From NCBI GenBank assembly GCA_009363875.1, contig CM018680.1, positions 71,428,272 through 71,492,271 on the forward strand: 64,000 nt of DNA, read 5' to 3'. The notes beneath the pieces were generated by a model. That model had not been told where the DNA came from. It was given only the letters and a program-made list of their open reading frames with translations, and ran no database searches. Position numbers and translations under genes: made by a program. Every line of letters begins with the position of its first letter. Positions within the stretch are counted from its first letter, which is position 1. Positions 22,068-32,546 of this stretch are shown one piece after another. This DNA comes from Mikania micrantha (taxonomy: Eukaryota; Streptophyta; Magnoliopsida; Asterales; Asteraceae).

Positions 22068-24893
22068 TTGGAGGACGTCAGGCACGGGAAGATCCCAACG
22101 CCGTTACGGGTACGTTTCTCTTGAATTATCATACATTTGAAACTGATGCAGATCTGGAATTTGGTATCTAGCAAATCTTGTGAATTGCTAAGTATTAGTC
22201 CTCCTGCTCTAGAAAACCCATACACAATAGAACTAACTGATGATAAGCTAGTTGTTGTAAACCATATTCCTAAAGAATGTGTTTTGACTTGATGGGTCGA
22301 ACACATGACATTGACTTTATGCCTACCGCTGTAGGCAGTTTTAATGTAGTCATTGACCTGGACTGGTCGTTCAAACACCAGGCTGAAACAGTAGGCTATC
22401 AAAAGGTCGTTCGTATACCGCTTTCATATGGAGAAACACTGTATGTACAAGGTGAGAAGAGCAGTATGCCACTGCGTCTCATATCTTATATGAAAGCATA
22501 CAAATGTCTGCGTAAAGGTCATACGGCAGTTATAGCACTTATAACTGAGAAGCCGGTAGTTGAGAAGAAGATAGAAGACATCCCAGTAGTTTGTGAATTC
22601 CCTGAAGTATTCCCAGAAGACCTACCGGGATTACCACCTATCAGACAGGTGGAGTTTCGAATCGACCTTACACCAGATGCAGCACCGATAGCTAGGGCGC
22701 CTTATCGACTTGCACCGTCAGAGATGCAAGAGTTATCCACACAATTGCAAGAGTTGTTGGATAAGGGTTTCATACGACCTAGTTTTTCACCGTGGGGAGC
22801 TCCAGATTTGTTTGTAAAGAAGAAGGACAGAACTTTCCATATGTGTATCGATTACCGGGAATTGAACAAAGTTACTATCAAGAACCGGTATCCGTTACCC
22901 AGAATTGACGATCTGTTCGATCAGTTGCAAGGTTCGAGTTACTACACGGAGATTGATCTCAGGTCTGGTTATCATCAACTAAGAGTCCAGGAGGAGGATA
23001 TTCCAAAGACAGCATTCAGGACGCGCTATGGCCATTATGAGTTCTTGGTCATGCCATTTGGGTTGACAAACGCTCCAGTTGTATTCATGGATCTCATAAA
23101 TCGTGTTTGTAAACCTTATCTTGATAAGTTTGTCATTGTTTTCATCGATGACATTCTCATTTATTCACAATCTGAGAAGGAACACGCTGAACATCTTCGA
23201 TTGCTATTGGAAGTATTGAAACAGAAACTCTGTAGTGCACCGATTCTGTCCTTACTGTAAGGGACGGAAGATTTTGTGGTGTATTGTGACGCATCTGCAC
23301 AGGGTTTGGGAGGTGTATTGAGGCAACGTGATAAAGTGATTGCTTATGCTTTAAGGCAACTACGACCACACGAAAAGAATTACACTACTCATGACTTGGA
23401 GTTAGGAGCAGTGGTTTTTGTTTGAAGATTTGAAAGCATTATCTGTATGGAACTAAGTATACCATTTACACTGATCATAAGAGTTTGCAACATATCTTTG
23501 ATCAGAAGGAACTCAATATGAGACAGCGACGATGGGTTGAGTTGTTGAACGATTATGAGTGTGCGATTAAGTATCACCCGGGAAAAGCTAATGTGGTAGC
23601 TGACGCTTTGAGCAGAAAAGATACAACGGGAACAAGACGGGTTCGCGCACTTATGATGACAATACATACTGACTTACCTGACAAGGTACGCAATGCTCAG
23701 CTTGAGGCTTTGAAAACGGAAAACTTAGTACAGGAATCTTTACGAGGAATGAAAACACAGTTGGATGTTAAGTCTGATGGAATTTGTTATTTCATTGATC
23801 GACTGTGGATACCTTTGTATGGAGGTTAAGGGAACTCGTGATGGATGAGACACACAAGTCCAGGTATTCAGTCCATCCAGGATCAGACAAGATGTATCAT
23901 GACTTGAAGGCACTGTATTGGTGGTCTCACATGAAAGCTGACATTGCTAAGTACGTTAGCAAATGTTTGACTTGTTTGAAAGTCAAAGTTGAATACCAGA
24001 AGCCATCTGGTTTACTACAACAACCAGAGATAACGATGTGGAAATGGGAACAGATTTCGATGGATTTCATTACTAAGTTACCCCGTACACGGAATGGTTG
24101 TGATACGATATGGGTAATTGTTGATCGATTAACGAAATCTGCACACTTCTTAGTAATCAAGGAAACTGATAAGATGGAGAAACTGACTCGCATTTACATC
24201 AAGGAAAGGGGTAGCAAGGCATGACGTGCCTATCTCTATCATATCAGATCGGGATGCTCGATTTACTTCCAACTTTTGGAAATCATCTCATAAGTTCTTG
24301 GGAATTCGTTTAGGCATGAGTACAACATATCATCCACAAACAGACGGTCAGAGTGTACGTATGATTCGGACACTCAAAGATATGTTGGGAAAACCATTTA
24401 CCGTTGGTGGAATTCTCTTACAAATCCAGAACCGTATGACAGCGACTCAGGATCGACAAAAGAGTTACGCTAACAAACGCCACAAACCGTCGGAATTTCA
24501 AGTAGGAGACCGAGTTCTTCTAAAGGTAGCACCTTGGAAAGGTGTGATACGATTCGGCAAGCGCGGGAAGCTTAGCCCACGATACGTAGGACCTTTTGAG
24601 ATCCTAAAAAGGATTGGTCCGGTAGTGTATCAACTCAATTACCGAATAAACTCAATGGGGTTCATGATGTATTTCATGTTTCGAACTTAAAGAAATGACT
24701 TTCTGATAAGGCATTGGTAGTACAACTTGAAGAAATCCAAGTGGATGAACAGTTACGATTCATCGAGGAATCGGTTGAAATCATAGACCGAGAGGTCAAA
24801 CAGCTCAAACAAAGCAAAATTCCAATGGTCAAAGTTCGGTGGAATTCAAGACGTGATCCTGAATTCATATAGGAAAGGGGAGATCAAATGATG
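22068..24893 (+). pseudogene. Pol of B, with deletions and frameshifts
   Basis: The protease is ruined: the position of FDTGADRSF in A and C reads FETDADLEF, followed by several stops (22130-22260). RT is open at 22277-23260 and keeps FIDDILIYS, but jumps from EVLK straight to QKLCSAPIL, losing about 300 nt. RNase H has a stop after LSLL and a frame change near 23420. Integrase has breaks near 23829 and 24220, E of the GQSERT motif changed to V (GQSVRM), and a second internal deletion (LKDMLG to QIQNRM). Chromodomain traces end near 24893. It is non-functional. Confidence 0.88.
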
Positions 24894-25748
24894 AAGAGTA
24901 TCCTTATTTGTTCAAAACAACAACTGCAAACACTGTGAAGACACGTTAAATTTCGGGACGAAATTTCCTTCAACAAGGGGATGATGTGGTATTTCACACT
25001 CTAACATTTTCAGATTTCAAACTGTAAGCACAAACACATGATATTATTGAAATTAGTAGGAACAATTGTGCTGAACACCAGTTTTGCAGAATGCAAACAC
25101 AAACATTTTATATTAGTACATACATGATTGATTTCAAACAATGTACTACATTTCATGGTGGTACAATCATGAGCGATTAAACAATAGTAGTACTACAAAT
25201 AGAAGGAACCAGAATAATTGTGTAAGGTAAATTGACGAGTACAGGGGCCCATGTAATCGTGAATTTACAGGTACGCATGAATTTTGGAAGTTTCTATTTG
25301 GTCGACTACATTCAAACATTTGCTATGTGTGAGATTACATAGTACAGTATATAAACACTTTATTCAATTGGTTTTGTTACAAACATTTGTGCTACATTAC
25401 ATTTTATGTGCTATATTTCATATGTTACATGTTATAGTAGTACATGCATGGGGTTGCATAGTACAAACAGTTACAGACACTCACTATGTGTGAGGTTACA
25501 CAACACAGTATGATCAAACACAAACAGTCACAGTTAGGTGAACTAACTAGTGTACACGCAAACAGTCACATTGAATTATCACATTTAGTTGTGATGTTAC
25601 AAGCATTAGGTTTTGTGTGTAAGTACACACAAGCACACAGAATGATCAAATCGCACTAACACGTACGATTTAAACTCGTAAGTAGTTTCCTAACTACTCC
25701 TAACATTTACTAATTTTCGGGACGAAAATTCCTTCAACAAGGGGATGA
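24894..25748 (+). repeat. Duplicated pre-PPT/polypurine block and 3' spacer of B
   Basis: The block ttcgggacgaaa...ccttcaacaaggggatgatgtg occurs twice: about 24951-24992 and 25714-25752. The second abuts the 3' LTR; the first is followed by tggtatttcacactc. Between them is about 720 bp of unusual sequence with many imperfect repeats of tacat/acagt/gttacatag. Each block has its own version of the hairpin. The spacer has no coding potential. Confidence 0.75.
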
Positions 25749-28612
25749 TGTGACAATCCGATTTTTTTTTTTTTGAATTAACTTCGCTAACTAAAAATAG
25801 TGAGATCACAGGCTCAACAAGACAAATATAAGCCCAATGAGCCAAGGTAGGCCCAATAAGGCCAGTGTAGGCCCAGTGAGGTCTAGGAAGGCCCAATAAG
25901 GCCCAGGGTAGGCCCAATGAGGCCCAAGGTAGACCAATTGCATTTATGATGCCCAATTGGGTTAACCTAGTCCAATAATGTTCTAAGTGGCCCAATTGGT
26001 GACAATTCGGCAACTTCACGATTAACCCCGTTAACAAAAATTAACGGAATTGACATGAAATCATTGGAAATCAAATTATAAGGATTAGAATGAAATAAAA
26101 CAATGTATAAACACCAAAAATTGCTAAGTGTAGGTTGTAATTAGATTAGAGTATAGAATTTTGACTTTTGAGGTCAAAATTCGGCTTAAACATTAAATAA
26201 AAATCGAATTTCACATTAAAACTAAGTAAAAACCGAAATTAATTAACCTTAATGATACTATTGATGATTATTATCAGTTTCCATACGTTATGAAATCATT
26301 AACTTGTCGAATTAAACTGAAATAATCACAAAAAGTCGAAACCGAAGCCTTTAGTCTTCAAACTCATGCAATTCGATCACACTTCTCAAAATTGAACCTG
26401 CAAAAACTCTGATCGGCACTATTAGGAGTTGTTTCATATCACAATTCAATCACAAGAACTCGGGATTTAAGATCACGATCGAGAGCTTGGCCGAACTTCA
26501 ACTCAAAGTCGAGATACCTCAATTGAATATCAAATCAAGCGAGTTTTCGTTCCTACACCATCTAATATGGCCGATTAAGCAAAGCCCTAACTTAATTTCA
26601 TCAAACAACATCGAATGCTTTGAATTCGAATTCTAGGGTTCGTCTTAAAAATGGTTTTGGGGGAAACAGTTGAAATGAGTTTAAAAGTTTAATCAAATGA
26701 TACTAGTAGTTTCAGAACTCATCGATTAACAAGAACCATATGTCAATTTCATGAAACAATAACGAATTGTTAGATTTCAAATTCTATGGTTCTTGAGTTT
26801 AAACGAATAGGGGACTTCGAATTTAAAGAACTTGATAGGCGAATTAAATATTACAGAGAGTTTCGAAATTCATAGTTGAATGATAATCCTATATCAATTT
26901 CATAAAACAACAACTAATCAGGGGGTTTTGATTTCTAGGGTTTCTTGATAAAAACGAATTGGGAATTTTACTCCAAATTGGATTAAAATTCAGATTATTC
27001 ATAATTGATAGTTTCGAAACTTCCTACTAAATGAAAACCATATGGCTTTACAGTCTGATTTAAACGATTTCGTTGAAATTGGGTGTGAGACTTGGTATCC
27101 ACGATTCGAAGACATATAGGGCATGAATTGGGGGGTTTTTGATTAAATAATAATCGAATTAGACCATCCTTGAATTCGTTTGGGTTCTCTGAACAATAGC
27201 CCTATGGTGTTTGGGTTAATTGATTTCGAATTGGGAGTCAATTGGAACTCAAATGGTACGGATTTGATTATCAAAAGGGGAACCAGTCGAGTAGTTCTTA
27301 AAATTATTTAAAATCAAAGTGGATCACAAATGTTGAAGCAGACAAGCTGGTTGGGAGCGTGTGTGTGGACATGGAGGTCACGGGTTCGAACCCGGCCTCC
27401 ACCTATTTTGATTCTTGAACTATTTTTGGTATTTTCATCATAACTCCTTCGTTTTAACTCCGTTTCGACCCGTTCAAATTGCGTTGGGACCAGAATTCAG
27501 TTCCGAACGTATTAGAATAATAAAATTTATATTTTAACTCGAAAACATAATCGCTTATGATTACGCTTACTTAAATAAAATTATAATCGATTACATGATT
27601 TTAGTTAAACGATTTTAAAGTCACGCGTGCTTATAGATGCACAGTTCTAAAACTCTAACATACGTATGTTTACGTATGTGATTACACACAAAGCGATATC
27701 TCGAATAACACAACGATTATTGTTGAAACACAGATTTCTCGTAGAAGACAGTTTACGCGATTTCTTGTGTGTTTGATCATTCCGTTGCTATCAAAGGTGC
27801 GTACACGGCCCCTTTCTTATTTTAACTGTTTTGGGGGAGAAAACATGTGCAACAAACGCTTTTAGATACATATCACTTGCATGAGTTAGCTGTTTACATT
27901 AAGTGCAAACATAGCATTACAAAGCCTTCTCTTTCGAACCGTTTAATTTGCAGGAGTGCAAAGCGTGGTAGTTGAAGATAGATCTATTGGGTTTGACAAA
28001 CCTCACTTGGTAGATGGGATCTACGCAGGTGTTTGACTGACCAAACACACACATTGCTATTGTTCGTGCTAGACAATAGTGTTAAGGCAAAAACATGCTA
28101 TAGCATGGCAACTCGTCAGCTTCGGTGTCGACCACTTGTGTAAATAGTTTATATGACTAGCTATCATGACTGTGCATGTGTGATTATGTTATCTACAAAA
28201 TTGATATTCAAACTGCTGTTTTGAACATTGTGAATACTTAAACCTGTGTATGCACCAACCATTGTGTTGACTTGATTTACATGTTTTCTCAGGACACTAA
28301 GACACAAGCAAGGACAAGCAGGGACTAGGATGTTGAGTCTCATGCATGCATTTCAGTTCAAGTGTTTTAGTTTTGTTCAATTAAGACATGGAATGTTTTT
28401 GAAATTGTACTTTACATTTTCAAACCGTTACGTATTGTTATTGGTTTAAAAACGCTTCCGCAAACATTGAAACTTTGATATTACAGTTTTAGAAAAACAC
28501 ATGTTTTGAAATTCATATAGAGGTCTTCGTTATGTCTAATGATCTGAGATCCTGGTTTGTCACGTTTCCCAAACGGTATAATTCCGTTAGTTGAAAATTT
28601 GGGGGTGTGACA
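25749..28612 (+). repeat. 3' LTR of B
   Basis: 2864 bp, the same length as the 5' LTR and about 99.7% identical by eye. GGCCCA cluster at about 25835-26000, tRNA-like stretch at about 27336-27402, donor at 27797 and acceptor at 28292. Confidence 0.95.
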
Positions 28613-28767
28613 CAAACTGTAACACGAAAACACTGCACTTAGGTTCGGTGAACCTAAATTAGTTAGAACAAGGCCTATGTGTCGAGAAACGATGATCGTA
28701 TTCGAGAAATACGAAAGATTCGGTTCAAAACAATGAAATTGGGCCTATTGGGCTCAACCGAGACCCA

Positions 28768-28973
28768 TCGCGGTACGCGATGGGCACCCAATTGGGCCTT
28801 CGCGGTACGCGAACCCCGAGCGGGAGAATTTGAATTCTCCGAAAAACGTCGCGGTACGCGACGACCGATCATCTTCCACCATCGCGGTACGCGGCGTGTT
28901 TCGGGAACCGAATGATTATTTTAATCGCCGCGGTACGCGGAGAAGCTTTTTGTGCAGCCTCCGCGGTACGCGA
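28768..28973 (+). promoter_or_regulatory. Array of six CGCGGTACGCG dyads upstream of the LTR TATA box
   Basis: 13-bp palindromes at 28768, 28800, 28849, 28882, 28928 and 28961, outer base varying T/C and A/G symmetrically in most copies. The last ends 24 bp before TATAAAA (28997-29003). The same array is at about 37416-37622 in the second LTR. The position suggests binding sites for an activator or silencer of the element promoter; that role is inferred. Confidence 0.6.
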
Positions 28974-28996
28974 CGGCCCTAACACGCAAAAATCTT

Positions 28997-29003
28997 TATA
29001 AAA
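28997..29003 (+). promoter_or_regulatory. TATA box of A (5' LTR)
   Basis: TATAAAA in tctttataaaacc, just after the dyad array; repeated at 37647-37653. Transcription should start about 30 nt further on. Confidence 0.65.
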
Positions 29004-30553
29004 CCAATGTTAATCATTCTGTTTCTACTTCCACCGATTTTCTCTCGACTCAGACTCTTCCTCTCGACCTTCTACCCTCTGTTACACCATCAAATCCCTT
29101 CCTAAACCATTATTGAAGTCCTTGGAGCTTGAGATTGAAGATAGGAGGCTTGGGGGTGAGACTCGGAGCAAGACAACGACGCCACCAACACTTGCAACGA
29201 ATTTCAGAAGCTTTTGCAGCTCTCCAACTCTGTTCCATCGAGATTCAAACCTCCAAGGAAGCCTTAGAGGTAGTTTCTATGGTTAATCTTGCTTAAAACA
29301 CTCACTAGGCACACATGCAATGTGAATCAAGCACATGCACCACCATCACCACCTTGAGCACGAAATTTTGTGATATTATTGATGTTATTGCTACTGATTT
29401 AATGATCTAATAATGAATCATGATGATTTTGATTGCCAATGATTGATATTTGTTGATATTGTTATGAAATGGTTACTTTTATCGACATGCATGTGTGATC
29501 AATGATGTTTTAGGTGATTTTTGATGTTGAAATGATCTTAGAATTGTTATATGAGATGTTCCACATGATTAGAATGGTTAACTATGTCAAGATTTGGCCA
29601 TATGGGGGTTGTTACTAATTTTAGTAACTTTATTGTTACAAGATGCGTGTTATTGATGAAATGACCACTTATGCACGTTTATAACTATATGTTATGCTTA
29701 AAAATGATGTTTATAAGTTAATATAATGATTATTGATGCATTGGGATTATTAGAAGCATTGAGAATGCGATTTTTATGGTTATTACTATAAATAGAAACT
29801 TTTTGTTACAATGTTGTTAGAAATTATGGATTTGAAAGATGTTATAGGTTTAGTATGCTTATTTAAACTTGTTAGGATGTTAGTAAATGGTTTCATGTTC
29901 TAAAATGGTTGAGAAATGTGTTTTATCGCAAGTTGCTATAAATAGTAACTTTATTTCGCTAAGTCGATGATTATCGCATGTTAAACGTGACGATCACGAT
30001 TAAATGGCTAAATATAACTAGGATAGCAATATTACATGATATTAGTTGTTAAATTGATGAAATATGCTTGTTTGCGCACACTTTCTAATTATGGAAACTT
30101 TTATGCGCAAACTATGTTAAACCAACTATGTGTAACGATGTGCTACGTGATGACATGCTCATTTAGGATAAATATGCATGCTAGAATAATCGGAATATGA
30201 TCTTATGCATGACTTGCCAAATATGGAAACTTTCCTAAAATAGAAACTTACTATAAATAGTAAGTTTCCTCATAGGAACGATTTTGGTATCCGTACACTT
30301 CACACAACACTAAACCGCACATTACACGAGCACTTGATCCAAAACCGTCACCAACGGGTCGTTAGGTCAAACACGATCGATACGGTCAAACACGGTCAAC
30401 TCGACCCACATAACCACTTAGTGTCGTTGAACACTAACACGGTCCGGTGAGACCCACATACGCGAACACAAACTCATAACACCTACATGATATAGGTGAT
30501 TACTAGCCGGCGAGCTACACTACTCTTTTGAGCTAACGCATATCTAAACTCAG

Positions 30554-31012
30554 GTGAGTTTACGGCCCCACTTTTACTCTTTAACTGCTTTTGTTAAACT
30601 ATTGGGGTGAGAATACAATGCAACTGTTTTAGATGTATGACTGGTATGTTGTGAAAACTATTTTCGAGTGTAACTATTATCGCATAAAGTCCTCATTTAT
30701 CCTTACCGTTAGTTGTGTATTCAAACGAGTCGTAATTACGTAGTACTACTGGGTTTGACTAACCCCACTCGGCACCAATGTTGACTGGAGGTCATAACGA
30801 GTGTAATTTCGATGTGAATTGCGAGTTCAGCGATGACTCGCGGAGGCAAACGTGAACAGTCTAGTTTCGGTAAAATGAACTGACACACTCCACGGATCGT
30901 GGTATCCAACTAAACTTAACATACCCAGTATATGTCTGTTTACTATTTCTGTCTGTCTAAACCTGTGAACTCACCAACTTTATAGTTGACACTTTTTCGC
31001 ATGTATTCTCAG
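30554..31012 (+). other. Putative LTR-internal intron (family A, 5' LTR)
   Basis: CAG|GTGAGTTT to TGTATTCTCAG, 459 nt. The hairpin CAAC-TTTATA-GTTG (30975-30988) lies 23 nt before the AG. The AG is followed by GTAACT. Repeated at 39204-39663. Not shown by transcripts. Confidence 0.5.
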
Positions 31013-31348
31013 GTAACTAATGGAGCACACGCTAGGACGCTCACAAGGACACACTAATGGAGTCAAGCTTACATATAGACTCATGTCCTAGGCTTGTGTG
31101 CATGTGTTCCGTTTTGAAAACGATTTAATCTTTGTAGTGTCTTGAACAATTACTTTCCGCTGCAAACTCATGTATTTCTGATGTTTAACACTTTCCGCTG
31201 CTTATTGAATGAAACTTGTATTGATTTACAATTTGTGTGAATGTGTAACTCATATAGAGTCGTTCTATATGACCATGAGCTATGATCCTGGCCACGTCAC
31301 ACCCACGTGGACTGACACCACGAGTGGGAATTTGGGGGTGTGACAGAC

Positions 31349-31361
31349 TGGTATCAGAGCC
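31349..31361 (+). promoter_or_regulatory. Primer binding site of A
   Basis: TGGTATCAGAGCC, three bases after the LTR end; initiator tRNA-Met type. Confidence 0.9.
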
Positions 31362-31502
31362 TTGGTTATAGGGAACTAGGTTTGCATATAGTAAACTTAG
31401 ACTATAGCCACTGCTCTACATTAGACACTACACTAGAACTTGCACACTGATGTTGTTATTATTATTATCGTACTGTTGTTTACTAAACTAAGAATTTACA
31501 GG

Positions 31503-32264
31503 ATGGCCGATAACAACAGAGATGCTAACAGGAACCCGGGCAAACGCCCAGCGGTCGATGACTTGACTGAGGAGAGTCGACGCAGGATCGACAGCATCGT
31601 GGCTCAGGTAGATGCTGAGATGGAGCGACGCGCCCAGATGCTAGCCAGGGAGCGATACTGGGGATGGTTGCCTAACCTCCTACGAGATTGGGTAGTGGGA
31701 GAGCGGGTGCCTACGCCACGATACAGGGGCGATACCTCAGAGGGTCCACGACTGCCGGCACTTGGGATGCCGATGGAGAGAGCCTTCGCGGCTCATGTTG
31801 CTGTAACCCGGCGGGAGCTTCGGAGAAACGCCGAGCTGTCCGACGAGGTTCGTGTTCTTCGCGAGAAGAACAATCACCTGGAAAGGCGAAGCGACCGACT
31901 GGAGGAGCAGAACGATCGCTTGGAGGAACAGGTGGAGACATTACGTCTCCAGGTGTCTCAGCTCATGTCTCAGCATGGCCAGATGGTTGATGTCATGCAG
32001 GAGCATGACGGGCGCATTACTGAGAATCGGACGGATATAGCCGAGACTCAGGCTATGGTACAGGCGAGTGACGCCATGCTTAACGCATGGGCGGCACAGT
32101 TTATTGAGGAGCCGCCAGCTGAGGATGACGGACCACAGTTCGAGGCCGAGGACCTCGAGGAGGGAGAGTTTGACGAGGATCCCGAAGAGGATCCGGAGGA
32201 GGACGATGACGATGATGAGGACGCAGCTAGTAACATCTCCCATGTCTCCATGGACTCAGATTAG
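31503..32264 (+). CDS. ORF1 of A: coiled-coil, acidic-tail protein
   Basis: 253 residues from ATG 31503, chosen because it follows a TTTACAG|G acceptor-like site that is also present before ORF1 of C. In order: basic/hydrophilic N-terminus; module RYWGWLPNLLRDWV..ERVP and LPALGMPMERAFAA (about 55-105); a long coiled coil (EKNNHLERRSDRLEEQNDRL...) at about 115-185; ASDAMLNAWAAQFI; a tail of mostly Asp/Glu (about 215-245). It sits between the primer site and gag. I know no named domain for it. Possible roles are assembly, RNA handling or nuclear targeting; none is shown. The frame is intact. Confidence 0.75.
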   Translation: MADNNRDANRNPGKRPAVDDLTEESRRRIDSIVAQVDAEMERRAQMLARERYWGWLPNLLRDWVVGERVPTPRYRGDTSEGPRLPALGMPMERAFAAHVAVTRRELRRNAELSDEVRVLREKNNHLERRSDRLEEQNDRLEEQVETLRLQVSQLMSQHGQMVDVMQEHDGRITENRTDIAETQAMVQASDAMLNAWAAQFIEEPPAEDDGPQFEAEDLEEGEFDEDPEEDPEEDDDDDEDAASNISHVSMDSD

Positions 32265-32546
32265 TGGATCTTCTTATTTTGTATTGATTTCCTTTTATTT
32301 TATTTTGCCCTAGACGAGCGGGATGTGCTCGGAGAACTCGCATTGTACTTTCTGTTCGAATTATTGTACTTCAAGATTGATATTAATGAAAAATTATGCT
32401 TTATTATTATTATCTGCTTTATTATTACTACTGTTATTTGAAGCCTTGTTATGATAGCTAACTTGACATTTGACATGACAACAATCCTAACTTTGGCTAA
32501 CACTTAGCATCTGATGACTAACACTCTAACCCCTCTATATAGAAAC
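32265..32546 (+). other. ORF1-gag spacer of A with intron-like 3' end
   Basis: T-rich, non-coding; ends CTAACACTCTAACCCC then TCTATATAG|AAAC directly before the gag ATG (32547). Branch-point-like CTAAC, a pyrimidine tract and AG are shared with C (46186-46433). This suggests that gag may be reached by splicing and not by scanning past ORF1. Confidence 0.45.

Larger units (their letters stand above)
16993..28612 (+). mobile_element. Chromovirus B, young but defective, inside the LTR of A
   Basis: 11,620 bp, flanked by exact CAAAC duplications (16988-16992, 28613-28617). Both LTRs are 2864 bp and I count about seven differences by eye (about 0.25%). At the rate of 1.3e-8 per site per year often used for plants, that is near 0.1 million years. 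The internal region has a stop in ORF1, frameshifts, a ruined protease motif, deletions in RT and integrase and loss of the integrase glutamate. It cannot have supplied its own enzymes in its present form. Confidence 0.95.
28613..31345 (+). repeat. 5' LTR of A, remainder after B
   Basis: Resumes at the duplicated CAAAC and continues to TGTGACA at 31345. It has six TCGCGGTACGCGA-type dyads between 28768 and 28973, a TATA box at 28997, a donor at 30554 and an acceptor at 31012. The rest is AT-rich leader. Confidence 0.94.

Noticed and set aside
28679..28915. 78-codon ORF, also at 37329-37565, as a conserved gene
   Set aside because: It is conserved only because both copies are LTRs of the same element; it is made of the CGCGGTACGCG array.
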